Position numbers and translations under genes: made by a program
In this document: positions 36,701-49,970 of the stretch, in pieces
Layout of the letters: every line of letters begins with the position of its first letter
Numbering within the stretch: the first letter of the stretch is position 1
Assembly (NCBI GenBank): GCA_949825025.1
Contig: OX463781.1
Location: forward strand, 44,447,469-44,511,468
Source: Siphlonurus alternatus
Lineage: Eukaryota > Arthropoda > Insecta > Ephemeroptera > Siphlonuridae
Length of the DNA stretch: 64,000 bases
Reading direction: 5' to 3'
The notes under the pieces: model-generated
Told to the model about the DNA's origin: nothing
Databases searched by the model: none
Seen by the model: the letters and a program-made list of their open reading frames with translations, nothing else

Positions 36701-39700
36701 AAATAACATTTTTCTCATAATTGCTACATAAAATAAATAATACACCGTTGTAAAATTCTACCTCTAATATATAAAAATTCAATATTATACAAAGCTTACA
36801 TATTTTTTAATAATAAACTTTTTGAATAGAGTAATGTATCAGTACAAAGGAATTATACAGAAAACACACATAACACGTTAATTGTAACATTTGTTCACCA
36901 GTGATCGAGTTGAAATCGGTTAGCATTTCTTTGTATATATCCAAAATGACAGCTCAATTGTAAATTTGATTACTGTAGCATAAAATATTTTTGAAATAGG
37001 ATGAAACTTTTTTTTTTGCGTATATTGAATAGACGGAAATATATTTCAGAATATCAGAATAATAAGGCTTGAGTTGGAAAAAAAAGGTCGGGAAGAGAAA
37101 GAGAGAGGGGGGGGGGGGGGCTTTGATGTTGTTAACGTACCCACCTGCCATGCTTCCTACGTATTGTGTGCATGCCATGGTATTATATACCAAAAAATGA
37201 AAGCCCAACCCCGTATGGAGAGACGATATATCCACGCCACTTCTGTATGCAGGAGCGGAATGTAAATGGTGTGGCACCTTGCATGCTTTAACCCGCTGGC
37301 TACTCCCATATGGCACCATCTAGCCCTCTCATCTGTGAACATATCTCACTTTTCATTCCACCCACACACTTTCTGACGTCATCGCTGATTCAATGAGCTT
37401 ACTTTGAAAATCGTATTATAATCATAAATTTTAATTTTATGCCAGAATAGTTTGCAGTTATATTCGTAATTATTGTAATATGAGCTATTTACATTTTTTT
37501 TATCAGAGTAGTTGTCATTTTTTTCTGTCGGATATATATATATATATACGGTTAGAATTATTATTACTTTAATAAAATTGATTATATAAATTAAATACTG
37601 TAATAAAATATTAAATCGTCTCTATAACTTTTAATTCGATTTGTATGAAATAATTGATCACACTGTAGTAATTATTCTTTTTATTAATCATTCTGCATAT
37701 TTTTTCCGGTATAATATTTTTCACTGCTATTTTTTATTCGATTATACAACGTTTTATTTTATTTAATTATATTTGGATTATTAATTCTATATATCAGGTA
37801 AAATATGTTTAAAATATAAGCAATATAGATATTTTTAGTTATACAAAATGACGATGTATAATGCAACATTAATTTTTTTTTACTTGATAAATTACAACGT
37901 TAAATTCTATTTTATTAGATGGCTACAAAATAACGTTATCATAATGTTTACTTTAAAATCCAATTTTTTTACTATAATAGTTTGCTAGCAAATGGTTTAA
38001 AATGTAAAATCCTTATTTATTTCTTGTTGGTCGTGCTAAGCTGCAATAAATAGTGGACAGTATATAGCAGTGGTAAAGCCACGGGATGTTGGTAACACTA
38101 TTTAGTTAGAAAAGCGAGCAAGCTAGGTATACATAGAGAAAGGAGGCGCCAGTGCGTTTCTAATTTGACGACCGACATCAAAGAGAGGACACAGAAATTA
38201 ACCTCACGCTTGCATAACTACCGACAATGAAGCTAATGTTTTACAGATTTAATTGACATTTGAATTAGTTCTTCTCAGTTTGCACATATTGCTGTCACAC
38301 TTGTTTTAACGTAATATGAAAAATTGTCAACCGTATTAAAGTACACGCATTTTTTTGTTTTGTTTTTTTAACCTGGCTACCAAATGTATACACACATTCA
38401 AGAGGATAAAACAGCACTTTGATGTGCTTTGTCATTGAACCATCGAATTAAAATACAGAAAAAAAAAATATTCATAAAAGCAATAGTATTTATATTTATA
38501 TACGAAAATTTTAATATGATAGCTTTAAATTTTTTTGTGCTAGTACTTTAGCCTCTGACAAAGTAAGTGCTAATTATTTTTTTGCGATATAAAAATATCA
38601 CGGTTTAAATAACGGAGTTTTGTTTGTATTTAATTTACTGAAAAATATATGTTGTCAATTAAAGTTTAAAAAGTATAAGTTTTTATGATAGAATTTTAAA
38701 AATCTACATACGATTTGACTCGCAGCATAATACATGAATAATATTGTTGTGATAACGTACACATAAAAAATATACAAACGTATAATACAACAATATTAGA
38801 ATCGATATTTTGGTATTAAAAACTCACATGTACTAAAATTTTACTATAACACTGTTCACTTGAAATACTTCGATGTTTCAAAGAAAGATAATTATAATGA
38901 GAGACGTATAACTGAAAAATTGTTCATCGTTGAATACTTTTAAATATATATCTATATAAACAAACATTGGTGTTGGAAGTAAAATAAAAAAAAGAGGCAG
39001 GGAATATCACACTTGAATATTCAAAGTTTTTGGTTAAAATTGGATCAAAGAGTGATGAAATTTATGTTTAGCAGCAGTTCATTATCTTTGTACCTTGTAA
39101 AAAGGCCCCAGCAAATGTTCTTTAAAAAAATAAAATTAACATTACACAACAATGCAACATAGTTTCAAAAGAAATCGATTAAAAATGACAGCAGTATCTC
39201 ATGCGTTAAAATAAATTTTTATATGTTTATGGAAATAATTAAGTATCTTTTTAATAAAAAGAGTGAAAAAAATCCAATAGTACGCTGTAAGTCCTAACAA
39301 CCCTATTATAATATTATGTTATTCAACCTATTACTGTTAAATTATGCCAGACTATTATTTTTTTGCAATCAATGCACCAGATTTTCCGTTTAGAATATGT
39401 AAATTGATTATAGTTCTGCTAAAAAAAATTTCAACAGGCATCATCTTTATATAATTTATCGAGTTTAATGTATACCTCGGGGAAAGTCGTGGGAAAATCA
39501 TAAAAGATTACAGATTGGAAACTCGAAGGAAGTAAAAAAAGCACTCACAATAACAGTTTTTCCCTTCTTTCTCTGTGTGTTATTTTTTTTGATTTAACAT
39601 GCGATTTTTGCTGTTGTTGTTTAAGATGTAAAAAATTTATTTAAGCTGTATAACCGCCCGCTTCAACTAAAATTACATACATCCAATGTATCCAAAACCA

Positions 39701-40088
39701 AAACTTGTTGTGGAACCAATAAAAAAAAATATAAAATAATTGCAGTGCGCCATGTTATAAAAATTGTCATTCATTAAATGCATGCACATTATTTTATCCC
39801 TCGTCTGGAATAATGAGCTACCAAGATTTCTTTGCAATAATGAACTATCTGCTATTCCATGCAAGTCACGAGCGCAATTATAAGCTGTAAATATACATAT
39901 TATATACATTTATATATATAAGTATTTTAGTAAACACAAAAAGTGTACATACATAAAATAATATTAGAAATAATAATATTATATATATATAGGCATAACA
40001 TAAAGTTAATTGTTGCGCCTGAACTAGCAGATAGCTCATTATATTGGTCTACGGATGATTTATTCAACATACGCTACCGTAAACATAA
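33790..40088. other. AT-rich intron sequence with one small inverted repeat
   Basis: At about 35595-35736, AGTTCATATTTAACTTGG pairs with CCAAGTTAAATGTGAACT around a GC-richer spacer containing a duplicated ACAAACCGGCT; this is probably a small MITE. A G-run with GAGAGA (37095-37121) and a GC-richer patch to 37330 precede a weak block at 38060-38220. No exon with convincing splice sites was recognised. Confidence 0.45.
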
Positions 40089-40403
40089 CACTAAATTTTT
40101 AGATGCTGAATTGATTTTCAGTACTTTTTGTCAGTACAAAATTGCTCCAGTCAGTACAAAATTTTCCAGTTTCGTCTTACATCCAGCACTTTTTACCTAT
40201 AAAACACTTATTCCAAGTACAAATTTGGTACTGAAAAAAGAGAGTAAAAAAAAGTACAAAATATTGACTCTCTTTTTTCAGTACCAAATTTGTACTTGGA
40301 TTAAGTGTTTTATAGGTCAAAAGTGCTGGATGTAAGACGAAATTGGAACAATTTTGTACTGACATAAAGTACTGAAACCAATTCAGCATCTAAAAATTTA
40401 GTG
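40089..40403. mobile_element. Palindromic MITE (315 bp) with CACTAAATTTTTAGATG ends
   Basis: CACTAAATTTTTAGATGCTG is mirrored by CAGCATCTAAAAATTTAGTG. Arms of about 150 bp pair almost throughout (CATCCAGCACTTTT, TAAAACACTTA, GTACAAATTTGGTACTG and complements) around a loop at about 40240. CACT-type ends occur in several superfamilies and no target duplication was clear. The two overlapping open frames here (130 aa plus strand, 70 aa minus strand) simply read the two arms. Confidence 0.7.
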
Positions 40404-42216
40404 TGATGCATAACACTGAAACTTCTCACTCCTCTAGCCTAAACAATCAAACTACTCAAGCTGATGTAAGTTATCATTAATACAGCAAGAGGTTTGTCCG
40501 CAATTTGGTGTTGCTGTATTAGTCGTTGAATTGTTTACTACTGGCAGTCCCAAATTACGCAAGGCTGGAGGGAAATCACCCTCGTCACATTAGAGTATGT
40601 TATGCCTGTGGGTTTAGTGGGTTGTTGCCTCGGGTTCGTTAATAAGCCTAATTACAATTGGAACCACCTTATCGGCGGTGCTGCAAGTTAGAAAAGATAT
40701 ATTAAATATGCATTTAAATTTAAAGAAAAAGGTATAAAAAGGATACCTCAGGTTTATTTTGTTTAATTGAAAATTCAAATACTATATATTTATAAGTTCA
40801 TTTAATTATATTTTCATTTTTAAAAAACAATTTCCTTTGATAGAGATTACACATTATTAATTTATTAACTATAAAGGTTAAAATTATATGTTCGTGCTTT
40901 TACATAATAATTTCTCAGTTAAAGTTTTACATTGAAATAATAAGCATTGCATCAATAAGTTTCACAAATTAAGCTGGATGTAATTGGTAGTCATCTGGTA
41001 AAAATATATATTTGGGCTATATATATATGTTACAGTATTTGTTTAGAAAATAAAAATCTAAAGTAAAGTGATGATATCAATTTATGCCACAGATGACTAC
41101 CGAAATGGTTGGTTCGTTACCAACAATAGAACTTGTTTTACAACATGGTTCACAGTGCTCTCTGGAGCTCCCTAATTCCCAGTCCACACGCCAGACATAC
41201 TAAGCACCGGTTCTAAGTGGGGCACGTATGTTGTACGCACAACATTCCGCGGTACTAATCATCCCAGTGGATTATATACAGACAAAGCTGTCTTCCTGCT
41301 ACCAACTAGTAGTCAGACACACACATCCCAAGTCACGAAAAGTCTGTCATGTATGTGATGTTGACCTCTCGGACAAGAGTCAGGCGCGTCTATTCACCAT
41401 AGAAATTATGGCAATTATGCAAAATTGATGTTTTTACTTTGTACCGTTTCTATATATCTGTCCTAAATATTTGATAACTAAAAACTATGAAAAGACCCTC
41501 CAAATCATTCAGGTGGGACTATTGTTTATAAAGTAACTCTATATTATACATTTATATGATTTTAGCTTTTTGCCTGTGAATCTTACTACACTGAAAAAAT
41601 AAAGTTGCTATAAAATAATATATGGACATTTTTTTCGTCATTAGAAAATTCTTTTATAAAACATAATTTGTGTTTACTGTATGCAAAATATATGATTAGT
41701 ATGCAAAGAAGATTCTATACTATATTACTATATTAATTTATGCGTCAAAATTCAAATCATTCGAAAGAAATGTTTCAGCTGTTTTATCCAATTAAATTAT
41801 CTGTTGGAATTACATTTCATTTTTTTTATCGATGAAAATTTGAGATGAGATATGTCATTCCGTATATTAAATAAAATAAAATAATCCTCTATACGTACTG
41901 CTGAAGAAAGCTCTCAATAATACAGAATTATTATTATTGATTTTTAAGTGAACGATGAATGGTTTTCAACTGTAGTAATAGCAAATCGTTTGAAATAATT
42001 TGGAAATGAATATTTTTGAAATATTGCTTAACCTGGCGGATTTAAATAACCATGTGTTGATATCGAGTTGCTCTTCTTACCTAAATCTTCATTGGCTTAA
42101 TAGTCTTTTAAAGCAGCGATGGAAATAATTGTCAGTGGTAATGTTTGCCTGGCGACAATGTGTTTAGAATCATTGTCACGGTGAAACTAATTTTACATTT
42201 TGTTGTATGTTACCAG
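40404..42216. other. 3' part of TRPM intron 1
   Basis: AT-rich apart from a GC-richer block at about 41100-41400. A 66-codon frame (41228-41428) in that block shows no recognised motif. Nothing here can be named as exon or transposon. Confidence 0.4.
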
Positions 42217-42296
42217 GCGGCGCGTAGCTGGGTTGAAGCCAACTTCCAGAAGCGAGAGTGCATCAAGTTCATCCCGAGCAAGGCAGATGAGCACCG
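42217..42296 (+). CDS. TRPM-family cation channel, second coding exon
   Basis: After the acceptor TTACCAG the frame reads AARSWVEANFQKRECIKFIP and then SKADEHR, with the last codon (CG|N) split by the donor GTAAGTG at 42297. The pattern SW(I/V)E...KREC...FIPS..D.HR is the N-terminal signature just before the cytosolic TRPM homology region. TRPM proteins are tetrameric cation channels (Ca2+, Mg2+, monovalents) with six membrane segments, and some have C-terminal enzyme domains. None of the channel domains are in view, so the subtype cannot be set. The exon is phase 0 at its start and joins the 12-codon exon at 9133 in frame. The following ~90 bp contain two partial copies of this exon's 3' junction. 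Confidence 0.88.
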
Positions 42297-43764
42297 GTAA
42301 GTGTCCTTTGTTAACAGCAAACAAGTGAGCACCAAAATGTCGTCGTTGTAATAGTCCTTTGTTAAACAAACAAATGAGCACCGTTAAACACTACCTTATA
42401 TAAAAGTAAAGATGTATACATCTTAGAAATATATAAATGTTAATTAAAATAAGTTTGCTTCTAAAAATTGTAAGTTAAGATTCTGATTAATAAAGTTATT
42501 AAAGCTTTATTGTTTTTCGACAAAGATTAATAGTATAGTTATTAATATATTATTATATATAAAATGTATATACTCTTATGTATATAATATAAAGGGAACA
42601 ATTTTCAATGTGTGCTCTTGGGATTTACGTATATGTTACATTATATAAAAAAAGTTTGTACTTTTACCCCTTTGCTCTGCTCCCACTCTCTCTCTCTCTC
42701 TCTCTCTTGCTGACGCCACATAATGCAGCTGAGAGAGCATTGAAGAGAGAGCAGGGGTTATCGCTCTCTACCACTAGCAACAGCAACAAATTCTATTTGT
42801 GAGGCGTTATTGGAAGGAGATCGGTTATATACGTGTGGTAACAGATTGCCTCTCGTACAAAAGAAAGATCAAAATATATATTTTTTTTTCATCCTCACGG
42901 GAGTATGGCAAGGATAATACGATTGAAGATTTGTGCTACAGCTTCTTTGATATAGAAGAAAATGGTTTGTAATAGCTTTCCTTCGTATATCAACACATAG
43001 CTATTTTTAGTTTCAATCGCTCTAGAAATAAGTAAATAAAGTTTAATGTAAAGGTATGTGTTTACTTACGATAGGTGAATATTCAATGAAAAATTCTATT
43101 TTTTATCAAATTTATTCTCGCGTGAATTGAGAATATACCCTGATACCCTCCCGTTTTGTTATTTAATTCTATAAATTTTAAATTAATTTGATAATTTGTA
43201 TATTTATATAAATCGTAAATTTAATTATGGTTAATGATTGAAAATTGAAAAAGTTGAAAAGTTTTAGGCAGTGACAAAAGTCTTCTAAAGTTAAAGTAGA
43301 TGTACTGATTAAAATTTTTATACCATGGTTAATATCATCTTTAATTACATAATCAACGGACAGTAGATGACCATATTATTTTCTAATTAAGTGTGATGAA
43401 ATTTAATCTATATCTGTGGTAGTAAAATAATTAAATACTGCCAAAGATATTGATTTCCGTTTTAATCTAACTGTAAGCAATCAAGCTTGTGTAGCGTACA
43501 GCTGAGGAGAGCTCGATGTCACCGAAGGTTGCATGGAGAACGGACCAGAGCGATGGCAATTACCTTGATTACGTATTAGGAGTTCAAGACTCGTATATAC
43601 TGTTGAAAAGGTCGAGCAAGCGAGAGACCAGCAGGTTAAATTTGGAGACAACTCTGATTATAGGCAGAATCCCTTTTGTGTCTCCAACTACGAATAAGCA
43701 GCAGGCGTGACCTCAACCGTGTAGTGTGGTGACCGAATAGCACGCAGCCTAGCCCGGGAATAGT

Positions 43765-43898
<134 letters not shown>

Positions 43899-44666
43899 AT
43901 ACGCGGCACTCACTGCACGCTATCGACCTGTTTGAGTGCGCGAGTTTTCCTCCACGCTATACGACAGAAGAAAATACCGAATATGCGTTAAGAAAAATCG
44001 ATATTTTTTAAAATAAATATTTATTTATTTTTTTAATTGTTGTTGGTTTAGTTAAAACAAAAATGTTGGGGTAAAAATTAATCTTTATTTATTTTTTCAT
44101 AGTGTGAGTGTACGGTAATAGTTTGTTTTAATCACAGAAATTATATGGGAGGCCTTTCTCGACAAGCATCGCAGATAATTCTCATAACTATTTTCTTCTC
44201 CTTTTTTTCCCCCAGCAAAGAAACACTTTAATGTTCATTTTGCATTTTATCCTACACTGCATTCTGACTTTAATAAATCAATGTTATATACGTTGGTATT
44301 AAAACGTAAAGATGTTTTAAAATAGAATTTTATAATATATTTTAATATTCTTAAATAATACATTATCTTATAATTCAGTCAAACATATAAAATTAAAAAA
44401 AAATAAATAAATAAATAAGTAAATAAATAAGAGAGAGATTGTAATAACATTAATTTAATACGTTGTATTGATTCATTTTAATGGGAAATTAACTGACAAA
44501 TATGAGTTTTACGTTTATTATATTTCCTTCAAATACAGTAAATTTTTAGTAGTTAAAAGTTTAGAATTAATTAAATTTTTGTTGACTGTGTACTGCTGGC
44601 ATTTTCAATATGGCATTTCAATATGAACCTTTGTAAACCGTCATCGTTTTAATTTAGCGAGACTAA

Positions 44667-45083
44667 GGTGATTGAGTGTAGCACCGGTAGTTGGTAGCAC
44701 TGACGTATCTTCACAATGTTAATTTTTGAATCTACAAATCTGGAGTAATTTTTGACCTAGAGCTTAGCCGATTGCAGAAATGTCAAGATTATGAGTTTCT
44801 CTAGGGCACAGATTCAGTTTTTATGTCTTCAATTAAATAAAATTATTTTTTAACATTTTTTAAAAAATAATTAATAAGATTCTTTTAAAATTTTTTAAAA
44901 AATAATTTTTTTTACTTAAAAGCATAAAAACTTGATCTGTGCCCTAGAGAAACTCATAATCTTGACATTTCTGCAATCAGCTAAGCTCTATAGGTTCAAA
45001 ATTACTCCAGATTTGTGGATTCAAAAATTGACATTGTGAAGATACGTCAGTGCTACCAACTACCGGTGCTACACTCAATCACC
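44667..45083. mobile_element. TTAA-type palindromic MITE, GTGTAGCACCGGTAG family, copy 1
   Basis: Left end GGTGATTGAGTGTAGCACC after CTAA (44663-44666); right end GGTGCTACACTCAATCACC then TTAA (45084-45087). The arms are complementary almost to the centre (about 44870), including GACGTATCTTCAC and AGTTTCTCTAGGGCACAG. 417 bp, non-coding. The left target base is C instead of T. Related copies are at 46177 and 62179. Confidence 0.75.
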
Positions 45084-45257
45084 TTAAAGTTCTGTAACCA
45101 TATAATATATTTTTATTTATTTTATTTCCCACATGTAACATATCATGAAAGTTGACAGGTGACACTATAACAGTCCTGTAAAGAACAAAGCGCAACAAAG
45201 TAATGAATTGTATCTCTTTTAACGATGGAAATAAATAAAACTGAGGAAAACATAAGA

Positions 45258-45592
45258 ATGAACAACATGCATGAAAAAAAATTATTGCAGAAATGAATAG
45301 AGGGTACCAAATTATGCTACTCTGATTTTTTTCAGATTTTTTTTAGACCCAGAACCATTTTTAAATAATTATTGAAAGTGCGGCCACGACCCCTGGAGGC
45401 GTCAATAGGCGTCCAGTCTCTATCCTTTTTATTAAGGATTCAGGGGTGCCAACTGAAATCACAGAACATTCAATTATAATTATTTAAAAATAGTTCCGGG
45501 TCTCAAAAAATTCTGAAAAAAATCAGAGTAGCATAATTTGGTATACCCTCTATTCATTTCTGCAATAAAATTTTTTCATGTATGTTGTCCAT
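45258..45592. mobile_element. Foldback MITE, AGAGGGT family, copy D
   Basis: ATGAACAACATGCATGAAAA then GCAGAAATGAATAGAGGGTA at the left; TCATTTCTGCAATAAAA and TTTTTTCATGTATGTTGTCC at the right. The middle lacks the TGACGTCA pair of copy A but keeps TATCCTTTTTATTAAGGAT at the loop. 335 bp. Confidence 0.75.
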
Positions 45593-45716
45593 TAGAAAAC
45601 AGACATGTATATATAATTATTATATTATAAATAATATTAACATAACGTCACATCATTTCGCCTTGAAGTTAGGAAAATTGTCGAGCATCAAGAGAGAGCT
45701 CCACAAAAAAATCATT

Positions 45717-45828
45717 AACTACGTTTACATGACGGTGTTCAATACGTATTCGTTGATGACAGATACTGTTATTCTTATGAGACATTGTCAAACGGTTTCG
45801 TATTTAGCACCGTCATGTGAACGTAGTG
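45717..45828. mobile_element. Short MITE with CACTRCGTTTACATG ends, copy 2
   Basis: CTACGTTTACATGACGGTG pairs with CACCGTCATGTGAACGTAG. 112 bp; same family as 21679-21792. The first two bases of the left end (expected CA) read AA. Confidence 0.5.
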
Positions 45829-46176
45829 ACAGTACTTGCTGAACAATGTGCCTATCTTTGATTTGTTCAACTTGCGGATAGTTTGAATGTTTAAAAAATA
45901 TTTCTCACACGTTAAAAATTGATGCTGAGAAATAACTTTAAAAAAAAACTTACATGTTCCACCAGCTGCCTACCTAAACTTTGTTTAGTAATGGTTTTAC
46001 TTGCAAACTTTTGCAATTTGCCATATGTTGTGTAATGCATGGAATATAGTGTAATATAAGCTACACTTAGATCGTTCTTAAATTAATATCTCTCTGTGTA
46101 GTATATAGTATTTTACCACATGCTGTTAAATCAATTTATCGTTTCGAAAGTTTTGAACTGTAAAATATAAATTTAA

Positions 46177-47808
46177 GGGCATTGGGTGTAGCACCGGTAG
46201 TTGGCAACACTGACGTATCTTCACCATGTTAATTTTTGATCATTGCTCCTCGGAGTAATTTTTATGCTAGAGCTAAGCTGATTGCTGTAGTATCAAGATA
46301 ATTAGTAGCCCAAGTCACGGTAAAAAATTTCGTCCATAAAATTAAAGAAATCCCTCGCAATGTAATGCAAGAGGGTACTTTAATTCTTCACTGTATCTTC
46401 AAGTCATTTCCAAGAGGCGACTTTAAAACTGAGGGGGCCGGACAGCAGGTATAAAGGAGGACTGTATTATATTTTAGGGTCGCCTCTTTATTGTCAGTGT
46501 ATTTCTTTTTGAAACCAAAGAAGTAACTTTACTTTCATTTAGAGTTATGCCTTTAATTTCTGGCATTGTTATATTTTTCATCTAGTACTTTCTTTTTTCT
46601 TCTATATTATAAAACTTAACTATATTTGTATAAAAGTGTGTTTTTATGCATTATTATTTTATGATATAAAAAAACTTAATCGTTATCAAACTTACACTTT
46701 ACTCATCAAATGACAAGACAAAATTAAATTTAATTTTAAAATGCAATAATAATGCAAGTAGTAGATGAACGTGTAGTGTGGGCTTGGGGTAGGTTTGGGG
46801 CATCCATCTTATTTTATATAAAAACATTTTCTTTCGTATTTTTTCACAATTTTTAGTACGTCACACACGCATATGTGGTGGCTATTTACTATTTTATATG
46901 ATGTTTAAAAGAAGAATGATGAAAAACGAGAACGACACTTCAATAATTTTTATGTACATTGTATATAAATTAGTGTTATTCGGTAGCTTTATTTCATTGA
47001 AGCATTTTGGAGACATTATCGGTCTGTATGACCAAATTGCTATTAAAATTCAAGTTCAGTATAACACCTTAATCAACAAAATGTATGATTTAAGTTAAAA
47101 AGATAACGAAAATTGATAGAAAAAATACGAATTAAAAAATATTTTATCACTGCAGCACATCACAGTAACTAGTAGACACCTTACAGCAAACACTTCTCAA
47201 TCTCTACTGCCAAGCAACAAGCCAAAAGCAAAGCCGACTTCCTCTGCTACGTCACTAACCGTCGTTTTTCTAAAGAAATCCCTATGGTGGGGGTGGGTAT
47301 CGTAAGGGCGTCTGTACCGTCGCTACAAAAAAAACAACCCTCCCATTGTCGGGAGGCAAGAACACGGGGGAGGGGATGGTCCGAGGCCACTGTATCTCTT
47401 TCTTGTTTTAAAGTTCACCTCTTGGATTTAAAATAAAGAATATTGCTTTAAAAATAAGGCTAAAGAGGCCCACTATTATATCATTTCTAATATTTACTTT
47501 AAAAATAAACAAAAATGACTAGTTTTTGTTACCGTGTACACAATTTGGCTTAGTAAAGCCTGATTTAAAGAAAAGTATTTTTTAGTAATTTTTTAAATTT
47601 ACATGCATTTTTCTAAAATATAAAAAAAATACCTTTCTTTAAATCAGGCTTTATTGAGCCAAATTGTGCATTTGGGCTACTAATTATATTGATACTACAG
47701 CAATCAGCTTAGCTCTAGCATAAAAATTACTCCGAGGAGCAAGGATAAAAAATTAACATGGTGAAGATACGTCAGTGTTGCCAACTACTGGTGCTACACC
47801 CAATGCCC
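46177..47808. mobile_element. TTAA-type element, GTGTAGCACCGGTAG family, copy 2, with internal insertion
   Basis: TTAA (46173-46176) then GGGCATTGGGTGTAGCACC; right end GGTGCTACACCCAATGCCC then TTAA (47809-47812). Its outer arms match copy 3 (62179) almost base for base. Copy 3 is a simple 402-bp palindrome, whereas here about 1.2 kb is inserted in the left arm just after TAGCCCAAGT. Inward of the insertion the loop region with AAATCAGGCTTTATTGAGCC is retained. Confidence 0.8.
46316..47536. mobile_element. 1.2-kb insertion nested in the TTAA element
   Basis: Comparison with the uninterrupted copy at 62179 bounds an extra segment running from CACGGTAAAAAATTT (46316) to TTTTTGTTACCGTG (47536), so its ends are short inverted repeats CACGGTAA/TTACCGTG. 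Subterminal inverted matches include CCAAGAGGCGACTTTAAAAC (about 46408) and its complement near 47403-47425. The target duplication is not resolvable. A 66-codon frame (46898-47098) inside is not recognised and could be chance. Confidence 0.6.
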
Positions 47809-47812
47809 TTAA

Positions 47813-49559
47813 TAAAAAAAAATATTTTATAAAAAATTAAAATATTGATTTGTAATGAAAAGCAAACTAAAAAAGATTAAAATATTTTTATTGTAATATA
47901 GAAGTTAATTAAAATGTTTGCATTTGACATTATTTTAATCAAAGTTTCATGCATGGAAATTCATTCCATGCAAACTTTTTATTTTTTTTTTCCCCCGTTT
48001 ATAATGTTGTATGATGGTAAGTATATTCTCTAGTTTAATTAGTATTTTATTTTGTTGTTTTTATTTTTTTTATCAAGTTTTAATTATGAAATATTAAATT
48101 GAAAATAATGAAACTTTATTATATTCTTCATTATAATTTATTTCATGCTTCACACTTTTCTGCAAAAGAATATTAATTTTTATTTATTTTTTATTTTTTA
48201 TTTTTTTTTGCCTGCAGTATAGAATATATGCAGCTGTTTGTATATAATATATTATATTAAACAAAAAGTAATTAACTATAGTTCTAAGTCCATCTTAATT
48301 ATATTTTAAATGCACATTATTTAAATCTTAAGTACATAATAATACTTAATTTGTTTCAATTTTAACACTAAAAAGTTTATATCTAAAATTTCAGTACTAT
48401 AAAAGTTTATTGAACAAATAAAGGAAATGAGATAACTATGGGCAACATAAAGCTTTGGATTTATCTCGTTCCCGGCTACATCGATTTCAAAGTGGCGTGA
48501 GGGGAAATACCAGCCAGCCTTTTCTCCAGCAACACACCTGAGGCAGCTGCAGCCAACAGGTCCTATGTTTTAGCAGCCGCTGCAGAGAGCTAGCTGCGTG
48601 TTAGGAGGTTATATCACGCCGAATTATGTCTCCCTCTCACCTCCTCTCTCTCTCTTTTTTTTTTTTTTTTTTTTCAAAAAACTATTTTATTTTCCATAAA
48701 CTTTATTTCCCTTTCTCCTGTAAGATCTGAATAGAATGAAAAGAATAAATTTTGGTAACTTATTTTATTAGTTCGTAGTTTTATCTGATTTGTGTTCTTC
48801 ATATTATCTATAACGTCTCACACAGGATCGCATAATTTCGCAATGCATGATTTTAAAAGTAAGAACCTATGTTATCAGGTGTAGCCGCATACATTGCTTC
48901 GTATCAAATGCTTTTGTATAATAAGAAATTTAGAATCGGTTCGACAAACGTATACGATAACATTTCTACGATCGCTTAAACGCGGCTATGAGCGACCCGG
49001 CTAACCATGAATGATAAGAAAAGAGAATGGTAGAAATTTATAATTGATATTTAAGGTAGTAATTTGTTTTTTGTTTTTTTTTTTTTTTTTTTATATACAT
49101 ACTTTTATATCGGAAAAAATATACATATATATTCTTACATAAAATTGTATACAATATGAAATTGAAGTTTTACTTGTAGTTCTGTAGTGTATAAAAACTT
49201 TGTTATTTACTTTTGTTACTTGAAGTGAAGCATCTAAGATTTCTTTTTCTGTAAAGTTTGTTCATATTTCATTTTAAAAGTTGTCTCATATCTAATTAAT
49301 TTTATATTTTCTATCATTTGCTGACCTTAATTTAAGACACTGATTTTATGTTTCATCTAATTTTATTTAAAAAAAAAAATATGTTTTTTAATTTTAAAAA
49401 GCTTTAAAATTTGATTACTTTAAAAAGTAATTACATTGAAATTTATAGTGTATTAACTACATTATGTTAATTACTGTAATATTTTAATTATAAGCTGATA
49501 CTTAACGTACATTACGTTCTGTCATGCTGGTTAAGATTACATGAAGTTTAAACTCCCTC
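47813..49559. other. AT-rich intron sequence
   Basis: Long T runs (48655-48674, 49073-49092) and AT-rich filler. A GC-richer block at 48470-48650 has no splice-bounded frame that I recognise. The direct repeats of short A/T words are ordinary for this genome. Confidence 0.45.
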
Positions 49560-49970
49560 TGGAGTGAGAGAGCAATCTCGACAACTTGGGCAGGAATTAA
49601 TCACGTCACAACGTAGTCACCAACGACTATATACAAAAGGACGGCCTAACTTCTTTGCCGCCAATGCGCCACCATTTCCTCAACCCAGTGACGTCACAAT
49701 CTTGAATTTTCTAGCGCATTTGATTGGCCTAGAGTCGGCTACAAAGATACCGCGGTCAAAGATGCCGCTTTATTAGCCATCTGTCAAATCTGTCAAGCTG
49801 TCAAATCTTTGACGTCCTCAAAGAAACCGCCCGAGCACGTGGATCATTTAGCGGACTTCCCCGAAGGTTGGCGAGAATTGTCGAGTATCGAGGTTCTTAA
49901 GTTGTGCCGTCCTCCCAGTATATAGTCCTTGCGTAGTCACAAAATGTGGCGGCGCTGCTGACACTGAAAT
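49560..49970. promoter_or_regulatory. GC-richer block with promoter-like words inside TRPM intron 2
   Basis: This ~400-bp island of higher GC contains TGACGTCACAA (CRE-like), GATTGGC (inverted CCAAT), GTGACGTCA-type steps and a triplicated CTGTCAAATC / CTGTCAAGC / CTGTCAAATC run near 49780-49808. It could be an internal promoter or enhancer, or a fragment of an unrecognised repeat. Nothing in it reads as a known exon. Confidence 0.25.

Noticed and set aside
37074..37319. 121-aa minus-strand frame and its plus-strand counterpart
   Set aside because: Composition follows a G-run and surrounding low-complexity DNA, and no domain is recognisable on either strand.
39943..40389. 130-aa plus-strand and 70-aa minus-strand frames with similar sequence
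   Set aside because: The two frames are the two arms of the palindromic MITE at 40089-40403 read in opposite directions.
43516..43710. 64-aa frame near TRPM exon 2 as exon 3
   Set aside because: The peptide has none of the expected TRPM homology-region sequence and the frame lacks a matching acceptor and phase.
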